Position numbers and translations under genes: made by a program. Under the pieces are notes generated by a model. That model saw only the letters and a program-made list of their open reading frames with translations, made no database searches and was not told the origin of the DNA. A DNA stretch of 64,000 bases from contig CP166133.1 in the NCBI GenBank assembly GCA_041228285.1, positions 2,637,380-2,701,379 of the forward strand. The letters are read 5' to 3'. Positions 34,140-44,483 of the stretch are shown here, piece after piece. The stretch comes from Neisseriaceae bacterium CLB008. GTDB lineage: Bacteria; Pseudomonadota; Gammaproteobacteria; Burkholderiales; Neisseriaceae. Every line of letters starts with the position of its first letter. The stretch's first letter is position 1.

Positions 34140-36425
34140 ATGACCATTATTGAACGTTTGGCCCAAGAGCTGGCGGTTAAAACCGCACAAATCAACGCTG
34201 CTGTGACTTTACTGGATGAGGGCGCCACCGTGCCCTTTATTGCCCGCTATCGAAAAGAAGTCACCGGCGGCTTAGACGACACCCAATTACGCACCTTAGA
34301 CGAACGTCTGGTGTATCTGCGCGAGCTTGAAGATCGCCGCGCGGCCATCATCAAAAGCATCACCGAGCAGGACAAGATGACCGACGCCTTAATGGCCGAC
34401 ATCGCCAGCGCCGACAATAAAACCCGCTTAGAAGACCTATACTTACCGTATAAGCCCAAGCGCCGCACCAAGGCCCAAATGGCCCGCGAAGCAGGCATAG
34501 AGCCTTTGGCCGAAGCCCTGCAGGCCAATCCTGAGCTCGATCCTGAAACTGAGGCCACAGCCTACCTGAACCCAGAGCTGAACTATGCCGATGCCAAAGC
34601 CGTTTTGGACGGCGCGCGCGCCATCTTGATGGAAACCTTTGCCGAAGACGCCACCCTCATCGGCGTCTTACGTGATCGCCTATGGCAGATCGGCGCCGTC
34701 CACGCCAAAGTGGTGGCTGGGCAAGAAGCCGCTGGCGAAAAATTTGCCGACTACTTCGCCCACCAAGAGCCCATCAAGACCATCCCATCGCACCGAGCAT
34801 TGGCCATTTTACGCGGACGCAACGAAGGCATTTTGCACGCCACCTTGGCTTATCAACCAGAAGACACCCCCATCACCCAAGCCAGCGAATTTGAAGAACG
34901 CATTGCGGCACACTTCCACATCGCGGCCAAAAATCGACCTGCCGACAAATGGCTGCTCGACACCGTTCGCCTCACTTGGCGCGCCAAAATTTTTCTGTCA
35001 CTAGAGCTAGAGGCGTTTAACCGCGTCAAAGAACAGGCTGACGCCGAAGCCATCAGCGTGTTTGCCAAAAACCTGCACGACCTCTTGCTGGCGGCGCCTG
35101 CGGGCAGCCACGTGACCCTAGGCCTAGACCCGGGCATTCGCACCGGCGTGAAGGTGGCCGTGGTCGACCAAACCGGCAAGTTACTCGACTTTGACACCAT
35201 CTACCCACACCAGCCGCGCAACGACTGGCAGGGCAGCTTGGCCACCTTAGCCAAGCTGGTGGCCAAACACAATATTACGCTGATCGCCATCGGCAACGGC
35301 ACCGCTAGCCGCGAAACCGACAAGCTCGCCGCCGAACTGATCAAAGGCTTAAAAAACGCCCAGCTGCATAAAATTGTGGTCAGTGAAGCGGGTGCATCGG
35401 TGTACTCTGCCTCTGAACTGGCCGCGAAGGAGTTTCCGAATTTAGACGTATCGATTCGCGGCGCGGTGTCCATTGCGCGACGTCTACAAGACCCATTAGC
35501 CGAGCTGGTGAAGATCGATCCTAAATCAATTGGCGTGGGCCAATACCAGCACGACGTCAATCAAGGCCAGCTGGCCAAAAGCCTAGACGCCGTAGTGGAA
35601 GACTGCGTGAATGCCGTCGGGGTGGATTTAAACATGGCCTCAGCATCGCTCTTGACTAAGATCTCTGGCCTAAACGCCACCTTGGCGCAAAACATCGTCG
35701 AGTTTCGTAATGAACACGGCGTCTTTAAAAACCGTAAGCAGCTATTAAAAGTACCGCGCCTAGGCGCCAAAACTTTTGAGCAAGCGGCGGGTTTTTTGCG
35801 CTTGGCTCAATCTAGCGAACCCTTAGACGCTTCTAGCGTTCACCCCGAAGCCTATCCTCTGGTGGCCAAAATGCTGGCCGACCAAAACCTCAGCGTGGCC
35901 GACGCCATGGGCAACGCCGAAGCCATTAAGCGCATTAAGCCGACCGAATACACCAATGAGCAATTCGGCTTACCGACCATTATGGACATTTTGAAAGAGC
36001 TGGAAAAACCCGGGCGTGACCCGCGCGGTGAATTCAAAACGGCAGCCTTCTCCGAAGGCATTGAGGACATCAAAGACCTTACGCCAGGCATGGTCTTAGA
36101 AGGCGTCATCAGCAATGTGGCCAACTTTGGTGCCTTTGTGGACATTGGCGTACACCAAGATGGTCTGGTACACATTTCCATGCTGACCGACCGCTACGTG
36201 GCCGATCCACGTGAAGTGGTGAAAGCCGGTGACGTGGTCAAGGTGAAGGTATTAGAAGTAGACGTACCGCGTAAGCGCATTGCGCTCACCATGCGCTTGA
36301 ACGACGAGCCGAAAAAGCGCGACGCCCACGCCTCGGTCCCTACTTCGCGCCGACAGGCTAAGCCTCAGCCCAGCGCCGCACCCGACACAGCGCTGGCGGC
36401 GGCCTTTGCCAAACTGAAAAAATAG
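34140..36425 (+). CDS. tex: Tex-type RNA-binding transcription accessory protein
   Basis: A 761-aa cytoplasmic nucleic-acid-binding protein. Order: N-terminal Tex helical domain ([19 protein letters not shown]), YqgF-like RNase H fold ([16 protein letters not shown] near 330), tandem helix-hairpin-helix ([36 protein letters not shown]) and a C-terminal S1 domain ([20 protein letters not shown]). A low-complexity basic tail follows. Members influence transcription and stress or virulence gene expression, but the mechanism is unsettled. No strong Shine-Dalgarno precedes the ATG. Monocistronic, between two terminators. Confidence 0.95.
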   Translation: MTIIERLAQELAVKTAQINAAVTLLDEGATVPFIARYRKEVTGGLDDTQLRTLDERLVYLRELEDRRAAIIKSITEQDKMTDALMADIASADNKTRLEDLYLPYKPKRRTKAQMAREAGIEPLAEALQANPELDPETEATAYLNPELNYADAKAVLDGARAILMETFAEDATLIGVLRDRLWQIGAVHAKVVAGQEAAGEKFADYFAHQEPIKTIPSHRALAILRGRNEGILHATLAYQPEDTPITQASEFEERIAAHFHIAAKNRPADKWLLDTVRLTWRAKIFLSLELEAFNRVKEQADAEAISVFAKNLHDLLLAAPAGSHVTLGLDPGIRTGVKVAVVDQTGKLLDFDTIYPHQPRNDWQGSLATLAKLVAKHNITLIAIGNGTASRETDKLAAELIKGLKNAQLHKIVVSEAGASVYSASELAAKEFPNLDVSIRGAVSIARRLQDPLAELVKIDPKSIGVGQYQHDVNQGQLAKSLDAVVEDCVNAVGVDLNMASASLLTKISGLNATLAQNIVEFRNEHGVFKNRKQLLKVPRLGAKTFEQAAGFLRLAQSSEPLDASSVHPEAYPLVAKMLADQNLSVADAMGNAEAIKRIKPTEYTNEQFGLPTIMDILKELEKPGRDPRGEFKTAAFSEGIEDIKDLTPGMVLEGVISNVANFGAFVDIGVHQDGLVHISMLTDRYVADPREVVKAGDVVKVKVLEVDVPRKRIALTMRLNDEPKKRDAHASVPTSRRQAKPQPSAAPDTALAAAFAKLKK

Positions 36426-36444
36426 GCCCATTAGCCGCACTCAC

Positions 36445-36481
36445 CCCCTACCCATGTTGACGGCATCGGTAGGGGATTTTT
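36445..36481 (+). terminator. Intrinsic terminator of tex
   Basis: CCCCTACC/GGTAGGGG (36445-36452 with 36468-36475) with a 15-nt loop, then ATTTTT. Confidence 0.8.
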
Positions 36482-36700
36482 CATGATGCGTACCCATCCA
36501 CGCTGCCGCGCCAAGCAAAATCACCCAATTTGTGGCTCAGGCCCCACCATTCTAGAAAATTTCCGGCGAAAAGATGAAAATGTTTGCAATCTGCTCTAGA
36601 ATAGATTCTTTTTCCCGCAAGATTGTCGCCATCATGTGATGTGATGCACGGACGCTTTGGCTGCGTCACGCAATCTTCGACATTAGGATCAGGAACCACC

Positions 36701-38209
36701 ATGAGCGAAGGCACGCAACAACCTCTATTAGATGAAAACCAAATCATGGCGCTACGCCGTGAAAAGCTAACCAATATTCGCAAAGAGCGCAGCGCATTCC
36801 CCAATGACTTTAAGCGCGACACTTTTGCGGGCGACGCCCAAGCCAAGTATGGTGACTTAGACAAAGAAGCTCTTTCTGAAATGCACGTTGAAGTAGCCGT
36901 TGCCGGCCGTATGATGCTGCAACGAGGCATGGGCAAGGCCAGCTTCGCCACCATCCAAGACGTCAGCGGCCAAATTCAGCTGTACGTGAACGACCAAGGC
37001 GTAGGCGAAGCCCTACACGCCGACTTTAAACATTGGGACCTAGGCGACATCGTGGGCGCCCGCGGCGAACTGTTTAAAACCAATAAAGGTGAATTATCAG
37101 TACGCGTGAGCGAACTGCGCCTCTTGACCAAGTCATTGCGCCCGCTACCGGATAAACACCACGGCCTAGCCGACCAAGAGCAAAAATACCGTCAGCGCTA
37201 CGTCGACCTCATCATGAGTGCCGAGACGCGCGACACCTTCATGAAGCGCAGTAAAATCATTCAAACCGTGCGTAACTTCATGGTGGGTGAACAATACCTA
37301 GAAGTCGAAACCCCAATGATGCACACCATTCCTGGTGGCGCCACCGCTAAGCCGTTTGTGACCCATCACAATGCGCTAGACATGCCTTTATACCTACGCA
37401 TCGCACCGGAACTATACCTAAAACGGTTGGTGATCGGTGGCCTAGAGCGCGTATTTGAAATCAACCGCAGCTTCCGTAACGAAGGCATGAGCACCCGTCA
37501 CAACCCAGAATTCACCATGATGGAATTCTACGAAGCCTTCAGCACTTACGAGCGCATGATGCAAATGACGGAAGACGTGATTCGCGCGGCGGCTCACGCC
37601 GTTTGCGGCACCGACGTGGTGCTATACGGCGACAAAGAAGTGAATTTAGCCAAGCCTTTTGACCGCTTAACCATTGTGCAAGCGATTCAAAAATACAATC
37701 CACAATACACTTTAGAGCAGCTAAACGATGAAGCTTGGGTGAAAAATGAAATCAAACGCCTAGGCGGTAAATTACCCCCTAGCCCAGGCTTGGGCAGCCT
37801 ACAGCTGGAGCTGTTTGACGAAACCACCGAAGGCCAATTATGGCATCCGACGTTCATCATCGACTACCCGATTGAAGTATCGCCATTAGCACGTGCCTCT
37901 GACACCCAAGACGGCGTCACCGAACGCTTTGAGCTCTTCATGGTGGGCCGCGAGTTGGCCAATGGCTACTCAGAGTTAAACGACCCTGAAGACCAAGCCG
38001 CCCGCTTCCAAGCGCAAGTAGCCCAAAAAGACGCCGGCGACGACGAAGCCATGCACTATGACGCCGACTACATCCGCGCCATGGAATACGGCCTGCCTCC
38101 AACCGGTGGCTGTGGCATTGGCCTTGACCGCTTGGTGATGCTTTTGACCAATAGCCAAAGCATTCGCGACGTGATTCTGTTCCCGCAAATGCGCCCAGAA
38201 CAGGCTTAA
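36701..38209 (+). CDS. lysS: Lysyl-tRNA synthetase (class II)
   Basis: Charges tRNA-Lys. The 502-aa product has an N-terminal OB-fold anticodon-binding domain ([20 protein letters not shown]), class II motif 2 ([20 protein letters not shown]) and motif 3 ([15 protein letters not shown]). ATG 36701 follows AGGA and begins the family N-terminus; an upstream in-frame ATG would add 26 residues and is rejected. Monocistronic with its own terminator. Confidence 0.97.
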   Translation: MSEGTQQPLLDENQIMALRREKLTNIRKERSAFPNDFKRDTFAGDAQAKYGDLDKEALSEMHVEVAVAGRMMLQRGMGKASFATIQDVSGQIQLYVNDQGVGEALHADFKHWDLGDIVGARGELFKTNKGELSVRVSELRLLTKSLRPLPDKHHGLADQEQKYRQRYVDLIMSAETRDTFMKRSKIIQTVRNFMVGEQYLEVETPMMHTIPGGATAKPFVTHHNALDMPLYLRIAPELYLKRLVIGGLERVFEINRSFRNEGMSTRHNPEFTMMEFYEAFSTYERMMQMTEDVIRAAAHAVCGTDVVLYGDKEVNLAKPFDRLTIVQAIQKYNPQYTLEQLNDEAWVKNEIKRLGGKLPPSPGLGSLQLELFDETTEGQLWHPTFIIDYPIEVSPLARASDTQDGVTERFELFMVGRELANGYSELNDPEDQAARFQAQVAQKDAGDDEAMHYDADYIRAMEYGLPPTGGCGIGLDRLVMLLTNSQSIRDVILFPQMRPEQA

Positions 38210-38225
38210 GCCTCACCTTACGCCC

Positions 38226-38250
38226 AAGCCCGCCTCTGGCGGGCTTTTTT
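38226..38250 (+). terminator. Intrinsic terminator of lysS
   Basis: AAGCCCGCC-TCT-GGCGGGCTT followed by TTTT. Confidence 0.92.
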
Positions 38251-38572
38251 GTGGGCGACAATGCCGCGTGGTAAAGCGCAGCCTACCTATTTGAACCACG
38301 ATACCGCCACACCCACAGCCCCCCCAGCCCCGTACCTGCTCATTTATACCGCCAATTTCTGGCGGCCCCTAACCCTTATCGACCAAAAAAACATCATTTT
38401 GCGAATGTTTACTCACATAATGCCGAGTTTTTGCTCGCATTAAAAACGGCCTCTTACCCCTTACGTTATCAATCACAGCTGTCTAAATACGTCCATAAAA
38501 CCTATTTTTACTCATATTTAGGCGCTTGCCTTCCGACCAAAAGCCCTGCAAAATGCGTGGGCCTCACCAACA

Positions 38573-38591
38573 AATGATAGCAACTATCATT
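38573..38591. promoter_or_regulatory. Palindrome upstream of the efflux operon (candidate operator)
   Basis: AATGATAG-CAA-CTATCATT, perfect 8-bp arms. It lies about 95 bp upstream of the -35. It could be a MarR-family or iron-type regulator site; only 10 of 19 positions agree with the Fur consensus, so I leave it unassigned. Confidence 0.5.
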
Positions 38592-38674
38592 AGAATAATG
38601 ACATTTAACCTAGCCCAGAAGGCTGATTACATAAACCTTATTGCAAATAGGGTTTTATAAATGCATCAAAAAAC

Positions 38675-38703
38675 TTGCCTTTTAAACTTCTCACTCCTAA
38701 AAT
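38675..38703 (+). promoter_or_regulatory. Candidate sigma-70 promoter of the efflux operon
   Basis: TTGCCT (38675-38680), 17-bp spacer, TAAAAT (38698-38703). Predicted transcription start near 38710, leaving a leader of about 23 nt before the regulator ATG. Confidence 0.65.
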
Positions 38704-38732
38704 AGTCACCCTTGTGATTATATTTGATGAAA

Positions 38733-39227
38733 ATGAATAACTCTTTTACCTACGTTGAAGACACCATAGACAGAATCGCAGCAACCCACCCCTCCACCAA
38801 TAAAAAGCGGGTAGTGGTGGCGCGGCTGTTTCATCACATCACGCCACGGCTGACCAGTTACTTAAACGAACAGCTCAAGCCTTTTGGCCTGTATGAAGCC
38901 ACCTGGCTATCCTTATTGGCGCTGTACGCCCACGAAGAACACGTTCAGTCGCCCACCGACTTAAGTGAGGTTTTAGACGCATCACGCACCAGCGCCACCC
39001 GCGTGGCGGATGAGTTGGTTAAAAACGGCTGGGTCGCCCGCACCTGGTGCGATCAGGATCGCCGTAAGGTCATTCTCACCCTCACGCCCGCAGGCCACGA
39101 ACTCATCAACACCGTTATTCCCGCCCTACAAAAACAGTTTGCCGCCCTTTGGGCTGATTTCGAGCCCGATGAACTGGCCCTATTTGAAGGCTTGATGCGC
39201 AAACTGCTGTCTCGCCTAGGCGGTTAA
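38733..39227 (+). CDS. MarR family repressor of the efflux operon (EmrR/FarR-like)
   Basis: A 164-aa winged-helix regulator. The recognition region includes PTDLSEVLDASRTSATRVADEL and the wing DQDRRKVILTLTPAGHE, both typical MarR features. The N-terminus MNNSFTYVED resembles E. coli EmrR/MprA (MDSSFTPIEQ), which supports ATG 38733 as the start; ATG 38727 is an alternative. Such repressors release DNA when a lipophilic drug or fatty acid binds. It is the first gene of a four-gene operon with an outer-membrane factor, a membrane-fusion protein and an MFS pump, so autoregulation and induction by pump substrates are expected. Confidence 0.92.
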   Translation: MNNSFTYVEDTIDRIAATHPSTNKKRVVVARLFHHITPRLTSYLNEQLKPFGLYEATWLSLLALYAHEEHVQSPTDLSEVLDASRTSATRVADELVKNGWVARTWCDQDRRKVILTLTPAGHELINTVIPALQKQFAALWADFEPDELALFEGLMRKLLSRLGG

Positions 39228-39262
39228 TCTTGTCCACCACACACTCCCAGGAGCCTGCATCA

Positions 39263-40687
39263 ATGAAATCCACATCATGGCCCGTTAAAGCCAGCAGCCT
39301 CATGCTTGCCCTTGCGCTAACGGGCTGCGCCAGCATGGGACCAGACACCTCGGCCCAGCGCCCTCTCGACTCTGTTGCGCTACAGCTGCCCCCAGGCGAA
39401 ACCGCCCCATTACTCGAGGCCTGGTGGCAAAACCTAGGCGACAGCCAGCTCAATCGGCTGATCGACCAAGCGATTGCCCAATCGCCCTCTTTGGCCATGG
39501 CCCAAAGCCGCCTCAACCTTGCAGAAGCACAGGTAGGCGCCAGCCGCAGCAGCTTAGGCCCCCAAGTTGACCTCAATGCCAGCGGCAACCGCCAGCGCTA
39601 TTCTGAAAACAGCGCCACCCCAATGGCGGGCAGCACATTAAACAACTACACCGTCAGCATCAATGCCGCCTGGGAGTTTGATTTCTGGGGCAAGCACCGC
39701 GCCCAAGTAGCGGCAGCTTTAGGCACCTTACAGGCCGCTCAATTTGAAATTGCCCAGTCGCGCCTGCTGTTAGTGCAAAACATCATCAGCCAATACACCC
39801 AATTACAGCGCTTAGACGCCCAAATTAAGGTGGCAGAAGAGCGCATTATGGTGTTAAGCACCATCCAAAGCCTGCTCCAAGCGCGCGTCAACGTCGGCAT
39901 TGAAGCCGGCACTGCGCTGCACGACAACCAAATCAATGTGCATCAGCTCCAGCTCCAGCAGCACGCCCTCAAGGCGGCCGCCGACCGCACCCGTCACGCC
40001 CTAGCGGCCTTAAGCGGCCAGCAAGCGCAAGCCTTGAATCAGTTTAGCCCGACGGCATTAACCCCCGCTTTGCCGGTTAATACCCAGTCGCTGCGCGCCG
40101 ATCTATTAGGTAAACGCCCAGACATCGCCGCCCAGCGAGCGCTGCTCGAGGCTGCATCACAACGCGTGCGTTCGGCCAAGGCCGAGTTCTACCCCAACAT
40201 CCAGCTCACGGGCTTAGCAGGCTATAACGCGATCAGCACCGGTGATCTATTTGATCAAGCGTCGCACATTTTTACCGTGATGCCCGCCCTTACGCTGCCC
40301 ATCTTCCACAGCGGTGCCTTGCGCGCCAATCTGGCCGGCAAACGAGCTGAATACGACGTGGCCATTGCTGAATACAACCAATCGGTGCTCAACGGTATCA
40401 AGGAAGCCGCCGATGCGCTGTCTGACTGGCAGCACGGCCAAAGCGAAGTAGCAGAGGCACAGCTGGCTTGGATCAGCAGCGACAAACTCAGCAAAGCCTA
40501 TCAGGCACGCGTACGCGCGGGGCTAGAAAACAAAATGACTTGGTTACAAAAACAATCGGTCAGCTTGGCCCAACAAAGTGCCTACATCGACAGCTTGGCC
40601 ACCCAAAAACTGGCCTGGAATGCGCTTAATACTGCCTTTGGCGGTGGCTTTAACAGTGAACACGCTTCTTCAAGGAATGAACCATGA
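39263..40687 (+). CDS. Outer-membrane efflux channel lipoprotein (NodT/TolC-like factor)
   Basis: A 474-aa trimeric outer-membrane channel that completes a tripartite pump. The lipoprotein signal ends in LALTGC, predicting an acylated Cys. Two OEP repeats are visible, starting at SQLNRLIDQAIAQSPSLAMAQ and at LLGKRPDIAAQRALLEAAS, each with long helical hairpins and a short beta segment (INAAWEFDFWGKHR in the first). ATG 39263 follows AGGAG. The stop overlaps the next start (ATGA). Unlike Neisseria farAB, which uses the separately encoded MtrE, here the channel gene lies inside the operon. Confidence 0.93.
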   Translation: MKSTSWPVKASSLMLALALTGCASMGPDTSAQRPLDSVALQLPPGETAPLLEAWWQNLGDSQLNRLIDQAIAQSPSLAMAQSRLNLAEAQVGASRSSLGPQVDLNASGNRQRYSENSATPMAGSTLNNYTVSINAAWEFDFWGKHRAQVAAALGTLQAAQFEIAQSRLLLVQNIISQYTQLQRLDAQIKVAEERIMVLSTIQSLLQARVNVGIEAGTALHDNQINVHQLQLQQHALKAAADRTRHALAALSGQQAQALNQFSPTALTPALPVNTQSLRADLLGKRPDIAAQRALLEAASQRVRSAKAEFYPNIQLTGLAGYNAISTGDLFDQASHIFTVMPALTLPIFHSGALRANLAGKRAEYDVAIAEYNQSVLNGIKEAADALSDWQHGQSEVAEAQLAWISSDKLSKAYQARVRAGLENKMTWLQKQSVSLAQQSAYIDSLATQKLAWNALNTAFGGGFNSEHASSRNEP

Positions 40688-41907
40688 GTCAAGACACACA
40701 CAATCAACCAGCAGCAACCGCCCCAGAAGCTGCGCCGAAAGGCAAAACCCCGAAACACGGCATGAAAAAAACCGCCGTGGGCCAAAAGCGTAAACGCCAT
40801 TTGGTCATCGCCACCTTAATGTTCATCATTTTGGCCTTGGTATTCTTGCTGCTCTGGCTCTTCATTTGGCAGCACGAAGAAGACACTGACGACGCCTACG
40901 TCAACGGCAACGTGGTTCAGGTCACGCCGCAAATCAGCGGCACCGTCGCCCAAATCAACGTCGAAGACACCGACACCGTAGCGGCGGGCCAAACCTTGGT
41001 CATCCTTGATGAAAATGACGCCAAACTGGCTTTTGAACGCGCCCGTAACGAGCTGATTAACGCCTTGCGCCAAAACCGTCAAATGACTGCCAATACGCGT
41101 CAATTTGATGCCCAAGTCGTCTTGAGCAGCACGCAATTAGCCAAAGCCCAAACCGACTTACAGCGCCGTGAACGCCTCGCCGGCACCGACGCCATCTCTG
41201 CCGAAGAACTCAGCCACGCGCGTGAAGCCGTGCTGTCGGCTCAGGCTCAGCTGACTGCGGCACAAGAGCAGGCCAAAGCGGCTAAAGCCTTGATCGGCAA
41301 CAGCAGCATCGATCAGCAGCCCGCCGTCCAAACTGCCGCTAGCCATCTCAAAACGGCTTGGCTAGAGCTACAGCGGACCCATTTACGCGCGCCGGTCGAA
41401 GGCCAAATTGCCCGCCGCAACGTTCAAGTAGGCCAACGCATCAATCCTGGTGCGCCCTTAATGGCCGTGGTGCCGCTGCATGATTTATGGATTGACGCCA
41501 ACTTTAAAGAAAGCCAGCTGGCCAATTTACGCATCGGCCAACCGGTGAGCATCCGCGCCGACCTCTACGGTAAAAAAGTCACCTATTCGGGTAAAGTCAT
41601 GGGCCTATCAGCCGGTACGGGCAGCGCCTTTTCGGTCTTGCCACCGCAAAACGCCACCGGCAACTGGATTAAAGTGGTGCAACGCGTTCCCGTACGCATC
41701 AGCTTAGACCCAAAAGAGTTGGCTAAAAACCCATTACGCGTCGGCCTATCCATGCACGTCGTGGTCAACACTGCCGATCAAAACGGTAAAAACGTGACCG
41801 ACACCAAGGTTGAAAACCTGTCGGTGCGCAAAAGCTCAGCCCTGACCCCAGATTTGGCTCAGGCCGACGCCTTAATCGCCGAAATCATTGCCGACAACGC
41901 GCAATAA
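40684..41907 (+). CDS. Membrane-fusion (HlyD/EmrA-type) efflux adaptor
   Basis: A 407-aa adaptor linking the inner-membrane pump to the outer-membrane channel. A short cytoplasmic N-terminus rich in Lys precedes one membrane helix (LVIATLMFIILALVFLLLWL). The EmrA signature EDTDDAYVNGNVVQVTPQIS starts the periplasmic part. Next come the split biotinyl-lipoyl domain (VEDTDTVAAGQTLVILDEND and LRAPVEGQIARRNVQVGQRI), an alpha-helical hairpin between them and a beta-barrel (IDANFKESQLANLRIGQPV). It starts within the stop of the channel gene. Closest named relatives are EmrA and FarA. Confidence 0.94.
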   Translation: MSQDTHNQPAATAPEAAPKGKTPKHGMKKTAVGQKRKRHLVIATLMFIILALVFLLLWLFIWQHEEDTDDAYVNGNVVQVTPQISGTVAQINVEDTDTVAAGQTLVILDENDAKLAFERARNELINALRQNRQMTANTRQFDAQVVLSSTQLAKAQTDLQRRERLAGTDAISAEELSHAREAVLSAQAQLTAAQEQAKAAKALIGNSSIDQQPAVQTAASHLKTAWLELQRTHLRAPVEGQIARRNVQVGQRINPGAPLMAVVPLHDLWIDANFKESQLANLRIGQPVSIRADLYGKKVTYSGKVMGLSAGTGSAFSVLPPQNATGNWIKVVQRVPVRISLDPKELAKNPLRVGLSMHVVVNTADQNGKNVTDTKVENLSVRKSSALTPDLAQADALIAEIIADNAQ

Positions 41908-41922
41908 GGCTTAGGACACACT

Positions 41923-43455
41923 ATGACGCATCAGCCTTTAAACGGATCACGACTGGTCTGGGTCACGCTGGCTTTGTCTTTGGCGGTCTTCATGCAGGTT
42001 CTGGACTCCACCATTGCCAACGTAGCCCTACCCACCATTTCTGGAAACCTTGGGGCGGCGACGTCTCAAGGCACTTGGGTCATCACCTCGTTTGCGGTGG
42101 CGAACGCCATTTCTGTACCGTTAACCGGTTGGTTGGCCAAACGCTTTGGTGAGGTTCGACTGTTCGTGGTCTCCACCTTGCTGTTTACCCTCGCTTCCTG
42201 GTTGTGCGGGATCGCCCCCAGCCTAGAGCTGCTGATCTTTTTCCGCATCATCCAAGGCGCCGTTGCTGGCCCGATGATCCCACTGTCGCAAAGCCTTTTG
42301 CTGTCGGCCTATCCCCCTGAAAAACGGGGCATGGCCTTAGCGCTGTGGTCGATGACGATTATTGTGGCGCCGATTTTTGGCCCTATTTTGGGCGGCATCA
42401 TCAGCGATAACTGGCATTGGGGTTGGATTTTCTTCATCAACTTACCCATTGGCTTGTTTGCGGCCTTGGTCAGCTGGCGCCAGCTCAAAACTCGAGAAAC
42501 CGAAATTTCTCATCTACCGATCGACCGCATGGGCTTGTCCTTGCTGGTGGTGGGCGTGGGCGCGCTGCAAATGATGCTCGACCGCGGTAAGGAATTAGAC
42601 TGGTTTGCCTCAACCGAAATCATTGCCTTAGCGGTGATTACCGTGGTGGCCTTGACCTATCTGGTGATCTGGGAGATTGGCGCCAAACACCCAATCATTG
42701 ACCTGTCGTTATTTAAGGACCGTAACTTTACCGTTGGCGTGGTGAGCTTAAGCTTGGCCTTCATGGTGTATATGGGCAACATTATTTTACTGCCTCTGGT
42801 GTTACAAACTCAGATGGGCTATACCGCTACTTGGGCGGGGCTAGCGGCAGCGCCGATCGGCATTTTGCCGGTGATTCTGTCACCCCTCATCGGCAAGTAT
42901 GGGCAGCGCCTAGACATGCGCCTCTTGGTGACGTTTAGCTTTGTCACCTACGCCATCTGCTTTTTCTGGCGTAGCCATTTCAATGCGCAAATGACGTTCT
43001 GGGACGTGTTTTGGCCGCAGTTTGTGCAAGGCTTCGGGATGTCGATGTTCTTCTTGCCGCTGACCGCCATTACCCTCTCACGCATGCAGCCACACCAGAT
43101 CGCCAGCGCCTCCAGCCTGTCTAACTTTGTGCGGATTTTATTCGGCGGCATTGGGGCGTCTATTACCACCACGATGTGGGAACGCCGCGCCACCTTGCAC
43201 CACGCTCAGCTGACAGAACACTTTACCGACTATAACCCGGTGACGCTGTCGTGGATGGACAAGCTGATGTCGCTGGGCATGTCGTCCGAACAAAGTGCGG
43301 CCTTTACCGAGATGAGCATCAGCCAACAAAGCCATATTTTAGGCGCTACGGAAATTTTCTGGGCCTCGGGCGTGCTGTTTCTAATTCTGGTCGTGGTCAT
43401 TTGGTTCGCCAAACCGATTCATGGCCAAGTGTCTGGCGGCGGTGGCGCCCACTAA
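41923..43455 (+). CDS. DHA2 family (EmrB/FarB-type) multidrug efflux pump
   Basis: A 510-aa, 14-helix MFS drug:proton antiporter. The first helix ends in FMQVLDSTIANVALPTI, the DHA2 motif D1. Others visible are WVITSFAVANAISVPLTGWL, FRIIQGAVAGPMIPLSQSLL and motif C-type GPILGGIISDNWHWGWIFFI. AGGAC precedes the ATG, 15 bp after the adaptor gene. With the adaptor and channel it forms a pump for hydrophobic drugs or fatty acids; FarAB of Neisseria exports long-chain fatty acids, but specificity here is an inference. Confidence 0.95.
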   Translation: MTHQPLNGSRLVWVTLALSLAVFMQVLDSTIANVALPTISGNLGAATSQGTWVITSFAVANAISVPLTGWLAKRFGEVRLFVVSTLLFTLASWLCGIAPSLELLIFFRIIQGAVAGPMIPLSQSLLLSAYPPEKRGMALALWSMTIIVAPIFGPILGGIISDNWHWGWIFFINLPIGLFAALVSWRQLKTRETEISHLPIDRMGLSLLVVGVGALQMMLDRGKELDWFASTEIIALAVITVVALTYLVIWEIGAKHPIIDLSLFKDRNFTVGVVSLSLAFMVYMGNIILLPLVLQTQMGYTATWAGLAAAPIGILPVILSPLIGKYGQRLDMRLLVTFSFVTYAICFFWRSHFNAQMTFWDVFWPQFVQGFGMSMFFLPLTAITLSRMQPHQIASASSLSNFVRILFGGIGASITTTMWERRATLHHAQLTEHFTDYNPVTLSWMDKLMSLGMSSEQSAAFTEMSISQQSHILGATEIFWASGVLFLILVVVIWFAKPIHGQVSGGGGAH

Positions 43456-43470
43456 GCCTCGTTGACGATC

Positions 43471-43498
43471 AAAAGCCCTGCCTTGAGCAGGGCTTTTT
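43471..43498 (+). terminator. Intrinsic terminator of the efflux operon
   Basis: An 11-bp stem AAAAGCCCTGC/GCAGGGCTTTT with a CTTGA loop and a T run. Confidence 0.92.
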
Positions 43499-43689
43499 GC
43501 TACCCATGGCCCTCAATTCACTCTAAGCACGCCCTTAAGCCTGCCCAAAATTTAACCGTGTGATGTCATACAATGGACGGTTTATGCTTTTCAATCAGCA
43601 GCAAAAAAATGATTGCATCAACCCAAAATCCAACGGCATAATAATGCGTTTTTTAGATGTTACTCTCAATGTCTTTAGGCTATACTGTC

Positions 43690-43702
43690 TCCGTATTACA
43701 GT
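43690..43702. promoter_or_regulatory. Probable GntR operator upstream of its own gene
   Basis: TCCGTATTACAGT agrees at 11 of 13 positions with the perfect palindrome ACCGTATTACGGT found at the catabolic operon promoter. It lies 31 bp before the gntR start, just after a TATACT (43681-43686) and before a TATAAT (43708-43713), a position suited to autorepression. Confidence 0.65.
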
Positions 43703-43733
43703 AATATTATAATGACGATTAAGGTGCAGACAC

Positions 43734-44426
43734 ATGGTAGGAAAAAATTTAGCCAGCAGGCAGGCAGCGCCACTTCGGCAACAGGTCACCCAACTGTTAA
43801 AAAACGACATTTTAGAAGGCGTCTTTCTACCAGGCGATCGCCTCATTGAAAACCATTTATGCGAACGCTACGGCGTGTCGCGTACCGTGGTCAGAGAAGT
43901 GTTGCGGCTCTTAGAAAGCGAACAGCTGGTGACCGTGATCCCAATGCAAGGCCCCATCGTCACCAAGCTCACTGAGGAAGACATCATCAACCTCTATCAA
44001 GTGCGCGCACGGGTAGAAAGCCTGATGATTGAGCTGTATATGCAAAATGCCGACGACGCCATGAAGCAGCAGCTTCAAGCCCTCTACGACCGCCTTGACG
44101 ATGATTTTTTGAACGGTTCGGTGGCCCAACGCTGGGCCTATAAAGATGCCTTTTACGCCCTTTTATCCCAAGGCGCCAACAACAGCGTGCTAGAAGAGTT
44201 CATCAACCGCATTCAAGAACGAGTGGGCCTTTTTAAACACTTTGCCTTTGTATACGAAGACCGCGTGCGCCAAGGCCACGCCGATTTAAAGCTGATCCTC
44301 AACGCGATCTTGGCCGGCGACATCGCCCAAGCCTGCGCCCACAATGATGAGCACCTATTAGATGCGGGCCAAGCCGCCGTGTATAACTACAAACGTCGTC
44401 TCAATCAATTAAATACCCTAAGCTAA
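43734..44426 (+). CDS. GntR family (FadR/FCD subfamily) regulator of the adjacent catabolic operon
   Basis: A 230-aa repressor. The N-terminal winged helix carries the GntR signature (LKNDILEGVFLPGDRLIENH, then YGVSRTVVREVLRLLESEQL). The C-terminal part (about 80-225) is an all-helical FCD ligand domain; the usual first metal-binding His is not present in KDAFYALLSQ, although a late HNDEHLLDA remains, so a metal-free ligand pocket is possible. AAGGTG precedes the ATG. The gene is convergent with the eight-gene catabolic operon and ends at the same bidirectional terminator. Matching 13-bp palindromes occur upstream of this gene and at the operon promoter, which supports local regulation of both. 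Confidence 0.9.
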   Translation: MVGKNLASRQAAPLRQQVTQLLKNDILEGVFLPGDRLIENHLCERYGVSRTVVREVLRLLESEQLVTVIPMQGPIVTKLTEEDIINLYQVRARVESLMIELYMQNADDAMKQQLQALYDRLDDDFLNGSVAQRWAYKDAFYALLSQGANNSVLEEFINRIQERVGLFKHFAFVYEDRVRQGHADLKLILNAILAGDIAQACAHNDEHLLDAGQAAVYNYKRRLNQLNTLS

Positions 44427-44436
44427 ACCCCATAAA

Positions 44437-44472
44437 AAAAGCGGCGCGCTGATTCATCAGCGCGCCGCTTTT
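44437..44472. terminator. Bidirectional terminator between gntR and the catabolic operon
   Basis: A 16-bp perfect stem (44437-44452 with 44457-44472) with a TTCA loop, core GCGGCGCGCTGA, with A and T runs on the two sides. It is the strongest hairpin in the window. Confidence 0.95.
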
Positions 44473-44483
44473 GACGTCTCTTT

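Larger units (their letters stand above)
38210..38732. other. 520-bp region between lysS and the efflux regulator
   Basis: Holds the lysS terminator, a perfect 8-3-8 palindrome at 38573-38591 and a promoter-like pair at 38675-38703. The rest is AT-rich with no credible ORF. Confidence 0.55.

Noticed and set aside
38573-38591. Fur box upstream of the efflux operon
   Set aside because: Only 10 of 19 positions match the Fur consensus when centred; kept as an unassigned palindrome.
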